Part shown: one piece after another, positions 1 through 5,977 of the stretch
Numbering within the stretch: the stretch's first letter is position 1
Layout of the letters: the number at the start of each line of letters is the position of its first letter
Source: Bacillota bacterium
GTDB lineage: Bacteria > Bacillota > Clostridia > Acetivibrionales > DSM-2933
Assembly: GCA_030705945.1 (NCBI GenBank)
Contig: JAUZPS010000185.1
Span: forward strand, 1 to 8,223
Direction: 5' to 3'
DNA: 8,223 bases
The notes under the pieces: generated by a model
The model's input: the letters and a program-made list of their open reading frames with translations, nothing else
Database searches by the model: none
Told to the model about the DNA's origin: nothing
Made by a program: the position numbers and the translations under genes

Positions 1-1
1 A

Positions 2-37
2 AGAATTGAACGTTTAAAAAAAAGAAGCAATGAATAG
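2..37 (+). CDS. possible C-terminal tail of an upstream gene (partial)
   Basis: The only frame open from the left edge reads R-I-E-R-L-K-K-R-S-N-E and then stops at TAG (35-37). The charged, lysine/arginine-rich ending would suit the C-terminus of a real protein, and an inverted repeat followed by T-rich sequence begins 10 bp later, as expected after a gene end. Eleven codons are far too few to identify a product, and chance is a real alternative. Confidence 0.25.
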   Translation, partial: RIERLKKRSNE

Positions 38-46
38 CCAAAATAC

Positions 47-215
47 TACTTCCGCTTTCTAAGCGCGCGTTCACGAATTAGGCAGTATCAAAAAAAACTT
101 AGCAACTGGTCGTTTCAGAAACTTGATATAATGAGTTTTCATAATACAAAACTTGAACAAGGAATTTTTTTGAAACGCCCTTAGTGAACACGAAAGTGAA
201 GTTATAGCGGAAGTA
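47..215. repeat. interrupted inverted repeat (possible old terminator or element) split by the MITE-like insertion
   Basis: TACTTCCGCT (47-56) is the exact reverse complement of AGCGGAAGTA (206-215). Nested inside, GTTCAC (69-74) is the reverse complement of GTGAAC (184-189). If the 100-bp element and one TTA copy are removed, the inner arms lie 6 bases apart (GAATTA) and form a compact hairpin within the outer stem. A T-rich stretch follows (215-232). This resembles either a rho-independent terminator of the upstream gene or the remains of a small palindromic element. The pairing is seen directly; the function is inferred. Confidence 0.5.
81..180 (+). mobile_element. MITE-like element, copy 1 (100 bp)
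   Basis: This non-coding element begins GGCAGTATCAAAAAA and ends TTTTTTGAAACGCCC. The ends are imperfect inverted repeats (12 of 15 positions match). It is flanked by TTA on both sides (78-80 and 181-183), a likely 3-bp target duplication. It is very similar along its full length to the copies at 1841-1940 and 5722-5818. Inside is a TATAAT hexamer (127-132) pointing toward spoVB. No open reading frame is present, so any movement would need a transposase supplied from elsewhere. Confidence 0.85.
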
Positions 216-294
216 ATTTTATTATTTCTTTTACAGCATAAGTATCTATAGAATTTAATATTTATAATTTATGAAAAAAAATTCGGAGCTTATG

Positions 295-1845
295 ATGTCA
301 AAGAAATCCTTTATAAGTGGCGCTATAATTCTAATGATGGCAGGATTTATAGTAAAAATTTTTGGTTTTATTTATCGCATATATCTATCCAATCTGATTG
401 GGTCTGAAGGGATTGGACTATTTCAGTTAATTTCTCCTGTGTATTCTTTAATTATTATGACCTTAACATCAGGTGTTTCAATTGCAGTTTCCAAAATGGT
501 CGCAGAGGAACACGCGAAGAACAATTTAATAAACTTGCGTAGAATAACTTATTGCGCGTTAGTGATGTCAGTAATTGCAGGTATAGCAGTATCTACTGGA
601 ATGTATATTTTTTTGGATTTTATCTCAAAAGTTATACTAAAAGACTCTAGAACCTACCTTTCGCTTTTAATACTAATTCCTTGTATACCAGTTATTGCGG
701 CCGCTTCAGCCTTAAAGGGTTACTACTATGGAATTCAGCAGGTTGTGCCTACAGCTATTTCTCAGATATTTGAGCAGGTAGTTAAGATATCAATTGTAAT
801 TATCCTTGCATCTCGATTTATTGATTCAGGACTTGAATATGCTTGCGCTATGGCCACACTAGGTATGGCGCTTGGAGAAATCGCGAACCTATCGGTTTTA
901 ATGTTCGTTTATAAATTCAGAAAGAAAAAAGGAATAAAAAATATTTCAAAATCAGGTATATTAAGAAAAAGAAAAATTGTTAAAGATATTATCGGAACAG
1001 CCTTTCCTGTTTCTGTGAATAGATTTATCACTTCGATTATGGGAGCTTTTGAATTTATACTAATTCCAAGAAGACTGCTTGTAGGAGGCTTAAGTTATAC
1101 TAAAAGCATGATGGAGTATGGAAAGTTGACGGGTATGGCTATGCCCCTTATAACATTTCCATGCCTTGTTACATCATCACTAGCAATAACCTTGGTTCCA
1201 GCTATATCTGAGGCTATTTCGCTCAAACATTTTAGATCTGTAAACTATAGAATTTCAAAATCAATTCAATTGACATTTATTCTTGGGTTTATATTCACAT
1301 CAATTTTTCTTGCTTATCCAAATGAGATTGGCGGAATTCTCTATAGAAGAGAAAAGATTGGAGATATCCTTTATATTCTTGCATTTACATGCATATTTAC
1401 TTATTTGCAGCAAACTCTTTTAGGAGTCCTGAATGGAATGGGAAAGCAGGCAATTTCTCTAAGAAATTCTATTATTGGGAGCGCCATTCGAATAACTTTT
1501 GTGTATTTTGCCATACCGATATATGGACTAAAAGGATATGTATTGGGTATTATCATTAGTTCTGCCTTTGTATGTATTTTAAATTTTGTTACAGTAATAA
1601 AGACGACGGGAATGTCGATAGATTTTAAAAATTGGCTGATAAAGCCGGGAATTGTCGGTGGGTTTATGTTTTTTGTCAGTAAGTACGTTTACAGCTTCTT
1701 TGATATCTTTACTGACAAATTTGTTTGGAATACAGCGTTTGCGTTAATGGGTAATATTTCGATAGGCCTTATCCTAATGACGCTAATCGGGGTTTTAAAA
1801 ACGGAAGAGATTAGAAGGCTATTAAAAATAAAGCGCGTAAAGTAG
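295..1845 (+). CDS. spoVB: SpoVB-like polysaccharide/lipid-linked precursor flippase
   Basis: This is a polytopic membrane protein of the MOP exporter superfamily, closest by eye to stage V sporulation protein B. In Bacillus, SpoVB is needed for spore cortex peptidoglycan and is thought to move lipid-linked precursors across the membrane. The N-terminus (MSKKSFISG, then a hydrophobic helix and RIYLSNLIGSEGIGLFQL) matches the typical SpoVB opening. The rest alternates hydrophobic helices and short basic loops, about 12-14 segments over 516 residues, a normal family length. I chose the ATG at 295 because GGAG (285-288) lies 6 nt upstream. The adjacent ATG at 292 is too close to it, and the in-frame ATG at 271 has no ribosome site. 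TATAAT at 263-268 could be a -10, but no good -35 is visible. The stop codon TAG lies within the downstream mobile element. Clostridia often carry several SpoVB paralogues, so the exact sporulation role is less certain than the family. Confidence 0.85.
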   Translation: MSKKSFISGAIILMMAGFIVKIFGFIYRIYLSNLIGSEGIGLFQLISPVYSLIIMTLTSGVSIAVSKMVAEEHAKNNLINLRRITYCALVMSVIAGIAVSTGMYIFLDFISKVILKDSRTYLSLLILIPCIPVIAAASALKGYYYGIQQVVPTAISQIFEQVVKISIVIILASRFIDSGLEYACAMATLGMALGEIANLSVLMFVYKFRKKKGIKNISKSGILRKRKIVKDIIGTAFPVSVNRFITSIMGAFEFILIPRRLLVGGLSYTKSMMEYGKLTGMAMPLITFPCLVTSSLAITLVPAISEAISLKHFRSVNYRISKSIQLTFILGFIFTSIFLAYPNEIGGILYRREKIGDILYILAFTCIFTYLQQTLLGVLNGMGKQAISLRNSIIGSAIRITFVYFAIPIYGLKGYVLGIIISSAFVCILNFVTVIKTTGMSIDFKNWLIKPGIVGGFMFFVSKYVYSFFDIFTDKFVWNTAFALMGNISIGLILMTLIGVLKTEEIRRLLKIKRVK

Positions 1846-1940
1846 TATCAAAAAAACTTAGCAACTGGTCGTTGTTTCAAAAACTTGATATAATGGGTTT
1901 TCTTCATATAAACTTGAACAAGGAATTTTTTGAAACGCCC
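1841..1940 (+). mobile_element. MITE-like element, copy 2 (100 bp), overlaps the spoVB stop
   Basis: Same family and orientation as copy 1. It begins AGTAGTATCAAAAAA (first base A where the others have G) and ends TTTTTTGAAACGCCC. It is flanked by TAA at 1838-1840 and 1941-1943; the repeat can be read as TAAAG if the boundary is moved. Compared with the other copies it has a 3-bp GTT duplication in the left half (TCGTTGTTTC, versus TCGTTTC in copy 1). A TATAAT hexamer lies at 1889-1894. Its bases 3-5 (1843-1845) are the TAG stop codon of spoVB. Confidence 0.85.
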
Positions 1941-1981
1941 TAAAGCATAGTGAATAAGATTAGGGATTTGTTATGTAAAAG

Positions 1982-2130
1982 CTCTACATATATCGAACTG
2001 TAAGGTTTTATAGTAAGTTGGTTTTAAGGGTCTCGCTACGCTTCATTACTCGACTAAGCAACCAAGGATAATCCCTTTTTCAGCCGTTTAGCGTAAAGAA
2101 TGAAACAAGTCTACAGTTCGATATATAGAG
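1982..2130. repeat. element of about 149 bp bounded by 19-21 bp inverted repeats
   Basis: The left arm (1982-2002) and right arm (2112-2130) are reverse complements, CTCTA plus TATATCGAACTGTA, apart from two extra bases (CA) in the left arm. The inside has no open reading frame but contains further pairing: TTGGTT (2018-2023) with AACCAA (2060-2065), and AAGGG (2027-2031 region) with CCCTT downstream. TTATG occurs at 1971-1975 and again at 2131-2135. This could be a target duplication, but the left copy sits 6 nt away from the arm. The structure is unrelated in sequence to the 100-bp elements. It may be a second MITE type or a structured RNA. The rest of the 1941-2222 gap shows nothing else I can name. 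Confidence 0.55.
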
Positions 2131-2222
2131 TTATGAATAAAAAATTAAAAGTTAGAGAAAAATTGAGAAAATGCTTGTGTGGGTGAGCAAACTGGAGTTA
2201 AATGGCCATTTCAAATATCAAA

Positions 2223-2239
2223 GGTCAAAGAAAGTCAAA
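2223..2239 (+). promoter_or_regulatory. CtsR operator 1
   Basis: GGTCAAAGAAAGTCAAA matches the CtsR heptad direct repeat (GGTCAAA-NAN-RGTCAAA). CtsR represses class III heat-shock genes (clp genes, and hsp20 genes in several Firmicutes) and releases DNA on heating. This copy lies just upstream of the -35 of the hsp20 promoter. Confidence 0.85.
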
Positions 2240-2247
2240 AACAAATT

Positions 2248-2277
2248 TTGATTTATAATCATATAATATGATATAAA
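2248..2277 (+). promoter_or_regulatory. hsp20 promoter (sigma-A type)
   Basis: TTGATT (2248-2253) and TATAAA (2272-2277) are 18 bp apart, with a TG one base upstream of the -10 (extended -10). The predicted transcript start is near 2284, immediately before CtsR operator 2. The promoter therefore sits between two operators, an arrangement suited to tight repression at normal temperature. The leader would be about 120 nt. Confidence 0.6.
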
Positions 2278-2287
2278 ATATATATAA

Positions 2288-2304
2288 GGTCAAAGAAAGT
2301 CAAA
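2288..2304 (+). promoter_or_regulatory. CtsR operator 2
   Basis: This 17-bp sequence is identical to operator 1 and starts 65 bp after it. It lies just downstream of the predicted transcript start of hsp20, where bound CtsR would block initiation or promoter clearance. Confidence 0.85.
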
Positions 2305-2366
2305 ATCAATTAAGACCGTTAATTAAAACTGGAAAACTATAAACAACAAAAAACAGTAAAAAAATA

Positions 2367-2389
2367 AATCAAAATCAATCAAAATCAAT
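2367..2389 (+). repeat. tandem 10-bp repeat upstream of the hsp20 ribosome site
   Basis: AATCAAAATC occurs twice in tandem (2367-2386) and a third unit starts AAT, running directly into the ribosome binding site GGAGGTG (2390-2396). The same TCAAAATCAAT string also occurs at 2300-2310, overlapping the end of CtsR operator 2. The units resemble degenerate CtsR half-sites, but they may simply be replication slippage in an AT-rich leader. Confidence 0.5.
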
Positions 2390-2402
2390 GGAGGTGTCTT
2401 TT

Positions 2403-2852
2403 ATGTTTGGATTAACACCAAGCTTCAGAAAGCAAAACAGTGTAGTAAAAGGAAACAACATTTGGGATATTAATAGCGTCTTTGAACAATTTTTTAATGA
2501 CTCATTTTTAACTTTAGGTTTTACAAACGGGCAAGCAATAAAAGCCGACATTCGTGAAAACGACAAAGAATATATAGTTGAGGCAGAAGTTCCCGGAGTA
2601 AATAAAGAAGATATCAAGCTTGAATTGAGTGATGATACTTTAAGTATTTCAGTGAATCATAAGGTTGAAACAGAAGAGAAAACAGACAATTACGTCAGGA
2701 GGGAAAGACAGGTAGGTTCCTTCACCAGGAGCTTTTATGTTGAAAATGTAGTACATGATAAGGTCACTGCGAAACATAATAATGGTATCTTAACTATTAC
2801 ATTACCTAAAGGCGCAAAGAAAGAAAAAGCTAACAGGATCGATATTCAGTAG
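2403..2852 (+). CDS. hsp20: small heat-shock protein, Hsp20/alpha-crystallin family
   Basis: This is an ATP-independent holdase chaperone that binds unfolding proteins in the cytoplasm and keeps them soluble for refolding. The 149 residues comprise a short N-terminal arm (1-43), an alpha-crystallin domain (about 44-136) with VEAEVPGVNKEDIKLEL near its start and the hallmark A-x-x-x-N-G-x-L as AKHNNGIL at 123-130, and a C-terminal tail ending RIDIQ, which supplies the I-x-I motif used for oligomer assembly. It resembles clostridial Hsp18 in length and opening residues (MFG). I start it at 2403 because GGAGGTG (2390-2396) is 6 nt upstream; the in-frame ATG at 2388 overlaps that ribosome site and would not be used. 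Two CtsR operators flank the promoter, so heat induction through CtsR is expected. It is probably monocistronic, as the next gene runs on the opposite strand. Confidence 0.95.
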   Translation: MFGLTPSFRKQNSVVKGNNIWDINSVFEQFFNDSFLTLGFTNGQAIKADIRENDKEYIVEAEVPGVNKEDIKLELSDDTLSISVNHKVETEEKTDNYVRRERQVGSFTRSFYVENVVHDKVTAKHNNGILTITLPKGAKKEKANRIDIQ

Positions 2853-2957
2853 ACCCTAAGACTTTGAAAAACTATAACTTTTAAAATATAAAATATAACT
2901 TATAAAATACAACATGCGACCTATAAAAACTAATTACAACTTATAAATAATTGCAAA

Positions 2958-3006
2958 ATAATTAAGAGGCAGCAGGGAACTTGATTTCCAGTTGTCTCTT
3001 AATTAT
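2958..3006. terminator. long hairpin between convergent genes, likely bidirectional terminator
   Basis: AATTAAGAG (2960-2968) pairs with CTCTTAATT (2996-3004), and the pairing continues inward through G-U pairs and one mismatch to a loop of about 5 bases around 2980-2984. The outermost pairs reach 2958 and 3006. The stem ends 1 bp before the leftward gene's stop codon and about 105 bp after hsp20. No long U run follows on either strand, so termination is inferred mostly from position and stem strength. The AT-rich stretch before it (2853-2957) has loose CTTATAAA-type repeats but no gene. Confidence 0.65.
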
Positions 3007-3007
3007 C

Positions 3008-4510
3008 TTAAAGTACAGGTAAGTTTCTATAAGATTCGCTTATTTTCTGCAGAGAAGTTATTGTATTAGAAAGTTTTTCAATTCCGGATTCGATTTTGTC
3101 AGCGTATACGGATGCGAAGCTGAGTCGGATATTATTGTGCTTTTGAGAAGAATTACTTGAGTAAAATATTTTGCCAGGAGCAAAAACAATGTCGTTGGAC
3201 ACTGAAAGGTTAAAGAGCTTATTGATTGAAAAACCGAAGGGCAGACTAATCCATATGTTGAGGCCTCCACCTGGTTTTATGTAGCTGGCGGAAGAAGGAA
3301 GATAATTATCGAGAGCGTTAGTTATCTTAAGATATCTGTCCTTGTAGATATTAAACATAAATCTTGCATGCTTGTCCCAGAAACCTTCACGAATGTACAA
3401 ATCGAAAGCCCTTTGAATAAGACCGGAAGTAGAAATATCTGTTGCGTGCTTAGCTTTAATCACATTGCTCAATATACTTGAAGGAACAATCATGAAACCA
3501 AGTCGCAACCCTGGCATAAAAATTTTAGAATAGCTTTTTATAAAAATTACTCTATTATATTTATCAAGGGACTTCATTGGAATATAATTCTTTCCCTCAA
3601 AATCAAGATCGCTTACATAGTCGTCCTCTATTATATATAAATTATACTTTTCGGCGAGCTTTATAACCTCTTCGCGTTTAGCATTTGTACAGGAATAGCC
3701 TGTAGGGTTTTGAAAAGAGGGGATGGTATAAATAAGTTTGGGATTGTACTTTTTTATGGTATATTCAAGAATATTTAAGTTAAGTCCGTCTTCACAGAGT
3801 TCAATATCAGATATCTGAGCTCCTCTTGATTTAAAAACAGCAATAGCTCCTGTATAAGTAGGGCTCTCGGTTATTACATAATCCCCTTGCTTTAGCAAGG
3901 CTTTTGAAATTATATCAATTCCCTGCTGGGCGCCTGAGATTATCTGAAGTTCATCTGGAATACATGAAACATTTGATTTGTTAAGAATTCCAGCTATTGA
4001 TTCCCTTATGGGATAAAAACCTTGACTGTCCTGATACCCGAAGGCATTGCCCTTATCACGTTCAAGAACCTGATTTAAAGCAACTTTAAAATCATCAACA
4101 GGAAAAAGGTCGGGAGTGGGCGTTGCGCTGGCAAAATTGATTGTGCTTTGACTTATGCTGATTTGGCCATTGTTGATAAGGGATATATCATCCTGATTAT
4201 ATACTTCATCAAGAACCACATTGTTTTGAATATGAATATTTTTAGGTGATACCAAATATGCATTAGAGACAAATGTGCCGCTTCCTGGTTTGGTGTATGC
4301 ATAGCCCTGCTTTTCTAATTCTTTGAAAGCTGTGACAACTGTAACCCTGTTTATGTTAAGTTCTTTAGACATCTGTCTAATAGACGGCAACTTAAAATCA
4401 GGTAAAAGGGCTTCTGATTCAATCAGCTCTTTTACCTTGTTAAATAACTGTACATATAGTGGTAAAGGATTTTCTTTTTCAAATATAATTAATTTAAATA
4501 TATCAAACAT
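3008..4510 (-). CDS. MocR/GabR-type transcriptional regulator (GntR wHTH plus PLP aminotransferase-like domain)
   Basis: This regulator fuses a GntR-family winged helix (about residues 10-83, with LPSIRQMSKELNINRVTVV and GSGTF in the wing) to a fold-type I aminotransferase-like domain (about 120-490) that uses pyridoxal phosphate as a sensor. The expected cofactor and ligand residues are present: the Schiff-base lysine in SYSK (K329), NPTG (N268), D296 and Y298 in EDDY, and R462 in NIRLSF, which corresponds to the carboxylate-binding arginine of GabR. The 500-residue length is normal for the family. It should therefore be able to bind PLP and probably an amino-acid-like ligand. Target genes are not visible: no pdxS/T, gabT or similar gene lies nearby. 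It begins 8 bp after the stop of the upstream leftward gene, with only a weak ribosome site (GGCGG), so translational coupling is likely. It could regulate its partner or genes elsewhere. Confidence 0.9.
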   Translation of the reverse strand: MFDIFKLIIFEKENPLPLYVQLFNKVKELIESEALLPDFKLPSIRQMSKELNINRVTVVTAFKELEKQGYAYTKPGSGTFVSNAYLVSPKNIHIQNNVVLDEVYNQDDISLINNGQISISQSTINFASATPTPDLFPVDDFKVALNQVLERDKGNAFGYQDSQGFYPIRESIAGILNKSNVSCIPDELQIISGAQQGIDIISKALLKQGDYVITESPTYTGAIAVFKSRGAQISDIELCEDGLNLNILEYTIKKYNPKLIYTIPSFQNPTGYSCTNAKREEVIKLAEKYNLYIIEDDYVSDLDFEGKNYIPMKSLDKYNRVIFIKSYSKIFMPGLRLGFMIVPSSILSNVIKAKHATDISTSGLIQRAFDLYIREGFWDKHARFMFNIYKDRYLKITNALDNYLPSSASYIKPGGGLNIWISLPFGFSINKLFNLSVSNDIVFAPGKIFYSSNSSQKHNNIRLSFASVYADKIESGIEKLSNTITSLQKISESYRNLPVL

Positions 4511-4518
4511 GAAACCGC

Positions 4519-5580
4519 CTACTTCAAAATTAATATAAGAAGAAAAATAAAACTAAAAGCTGAAAGAAGAAGTATTATTCTTTGCTGATTTTTTATCTTT
4601 GATGAGAGCGAAACTTTATCGTTGAACATTAATGAAATTTTGTGTTCAAGATCCTCTTTTTCTTTATTCAATGTAATAAACAAATTGCTGTTGTGTTCAT
4701 TCATTACTTTTGAAGATTCTTGCTGTTCAAATTTGCTTTCTTTATACTGATATAAAAGCATTCGAGCAGCAGATAGGGGCCCTTCTTCAACGATATCGGC
4801 AACTTCATCCGCAATACATCGTCCCATTGCAGTTATGATGGGAGTGGAGCATTCGATTATAGCTTCTAATACATCTATTTCTTCAAAAAGTCTTTTCTGT
4901 GATGAATCTATACCTGTAATCAAAATAGCGTCATAATAATTATTTTTGTCGAGGGTCTGAAACATTTCAACCATATCTGAAGACTTATACGTATCAATAT
5001 AGTGCATTGAAACTTCAAAGAAGTCTGTATTCTTAAGGCAGTTCGCTATTTCAGCTGACGCGGAACCGTCTTTTGAAGATACAACCATTAATTTTAAAAA
5101 ATCCTTGTTATCAAATGAAAGTTCTTTTTTTGGTTTATCGAGGAAACCCATTTCATTCAAGGAAAATAAAATAGCTTCCTTTTTACTTTCGCTAGTAGTT
5201 GAATCCAATATACGGGAAGCTTTAAACTCGATAAAATCTAACTGGTTTGCTATGTTGTTTTCGTAAATATTAAACAATCCATATAGAGTAATTTTGTTTC
5301 CTAACTCTAAACTGGATTGTAATCCGGCTCTTTTTGGAACATAAACGTTAAGTAGATTACCTTCATCACTCTGGATCTTAAAACTTGCGCCATGTTTTTG
5401 CCGTTCTATCTCTGAACAAACTGTTCCTTCAATAAAATAGCTTTTTTTTACGGCATCATTTTTATAAAATGATCCTTTCAGGTTTTGAATGTACAAATTG
5501 CGGAATTCCTCTATTGTGATCTTATCAAAGTTAATATTATTGCTATTTGAGCTATTGCTGTTGCTTTGATATACTGCCAT
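4519..5580 (-). CDS. membrane-anchored, degenerate exonuclease VII large-subunit (XseA)-like protein
   Basis: The 353 residues show a low-complexity Ser/Asn N-terminus (5-16), an OB-fold like that of XseA (about 46-122, EGTVCSEI... to ...LDFIEF), then a stretch aligning with the XseA nuclease domain (about 140-275). Matches include LNEMGFLDKPKKELSF, LMVVSSKDGSASAEI (XseA: GVVTSPTGAALHDI), DAILITG, STPIITAMG and PLSAARMLL. Key motifs are altered: the glycine-rich GRGGGS is TGIDSS (222-227), and the VGHETD region is reduced to MGRC (252-255), losing the histidine. A likely coiled coil (about 300-333) leads to one C-terminal membrane helix (335-352), giving a tail-anchored protein facing the cytoplasm. 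The usual long XseB-binding C-terminal region is short. Nuclease activity is therefore doubtful and a DNA- or RNA-binding role is possible, but the function is unknown. I start it at 5580 because GGGGGA (5587-5592) lies 6 nt upstream; the longer frame from 5664 would begin at or upstream of the predicted transcript start. Confidence 0.75.
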   Translation of the reverse strand: MAVYQSNSNSSNSNNINFDKITIEEFRNLYIQNLKGSFYKNDAVKKSYFIEGTVCSEIERQKHGASFKIQSDEGNLLNVYVPKRAGLQSSLELGNKITLYGLFNIYENNIANQLDFIEFKASRILDSTTSESKKEAILFSLNEMGFLDKPKKELSFDNKDFLKLMVVSSKDGSASAEIANCLKNTDFFEVSMHYIDTYKSSDMVEMFQTLDKNNYYDAILITGIDSSQKRLFEEIDVLEAIIECSTPIITAMGRCIADEVADIVEEGPLSAARMLLYQYKESKFEQQESSKVMNEHNSNLFITLNKEKEDLEHKISLMFNDKVSLSSKIKNQQRIILLLSAFSFIFLLILILK

Positions 5581-5662
5581 ATACATTCCCCCATAATAAA
5601 GTTTGAACAGCTTAAAAATAATAACAAAGTAAAAATGATTAAACTCACTTAATTTTATATTC

Positions 5663-5691
5663 ATTTTACCATAAATTAATTCTAATTAGAA
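5663..5691 (-). promoter_or_regulatory. candidate promoter of the XseA-like/MocR pair
   Basis: On the minus strand, TTCTAA (5691-5686) and TAAAAT (5668-5663) are separated by 17 bp, with TG one base before the -10. The start would fall near 5656, giving a leader of about 75 nt before the ATG at 5580. The -35 is poor, so this rests mainly on the extended -10. Confidence 0.4.
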
Positions 5692-5721
5692 GGACATATA
5701 TGTTTCGTAATAAACAAATTA

Positions 5722-5818
5722 GGGCGTTTCAAAAAATTCCTTGTTCAAGTTTATATCACTAGAACCCATTATATCAAGTTTTTGAAACGGCCAGTTGATA
5801 AGTTTTTTTGATACTACC
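5722..5818 (-). mobile_element. MITE-like element, copy 3 (97 bp, inverted)
   Basis: Read on the minus strand it begins GGTAGTATCAAAAAA and ends TTTTTTGAAACGCCC, the same family as copies 1 and 2. It is flanked by TTA at 5719-5721 and 5819-5821, the same 3-bp duplication. Inside, GGCCGTTTCAAAAA (minus strand) also pairs well with the right end, so the single strand could fold into a strong hairpin over most of its length. A TATAAT hexamer (5773-5768) points toward the XseA-like gene. It sits in the divergent intergenic region 5581-5977. Confidence 0.85.
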
Positions 5819-5874
5819 TTACATTAACTTTTAAAATCACGAAACGTATACCTTGATTTAATATTGATAATGTA

Positions 5875-5903
5875 AATGAAATGTAATAAAAAACACATTC
5901 ATT
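5875..5903. repeat. short inverted repeat upstream of the acyltransferase promoter
   Basis: AATG-A-AATGT (5875-5884) pairs with ACATTCATT (5895-5903), giving a 9-bp stem with one bulged base and a 10-base A-rich loop. It lies immediately upstream of the candidate -35. It may be an operator for a regulator, or chance in AT-rich DNA. Confidence 0.3.
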
Positions 5904-5906
5904 AAC

Positions 5907-5935
5907 TGGCATTCTAAATTCATTAGTGATATAAT
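5907..5935 (+). promoter_or_regulatory. candidate promoter of the acyltransferase-flippase pair
   Basis: TGGCAT (5907-5912) and a perfect TATAAT (5930-5935) are 17 bp apart, with TG one base before the -10 (extended -10). The transcript would start near 5942, leaving a leader of about 36 nt that contains the ribosome site. Confidence 0.5.
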
Positions 5936-5977
5936 TAATTTTCGTAAAAAAGCATTTTTATAAGCGAGGTGTTGGAA

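Noticed and set aside
271..294. Upstream in-frame ATG extending spoVB by 8 codons
   Set aside because: No ribosome site precedes 271, whereas GGAG at 285-288 is well placed for the ATG at 295, whose product begins like known SpoVB proteins.
2018..2065. tRNA-like or riboswitch-like fold within the 149-bp element
   Set aside because: Only short helices pair, there is no tRNA consensus (no matching T-arm or acceptor stem), and no known riboswitch core is recognised.
2202..2211. Palindrome AATGGCCATT as an operator
   Set aside because: A 10-bp palindrome outside any promoter element is not enough evidence.
2375..2617. Minus-strand open frame of 80 codons opposite hsp20
   Set aside because: It is a shadow of the hsp20 frame with no ribosome site or recognisable protein features.
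4323..4538. Plus-strand open frame opposite the start of the MocR gene
   Set aside because: It is antisense to a clearly conserved wHTH region and has no recognisable product.
5581..5664. N-terminal extension of the XseA-like protein (hydrophobic, signal-like residues)
   Set aside because: There is no ribosome site at 5664, a strong one serves 5580, and the candidate promoter would start transcription near 5656, inside the extension.
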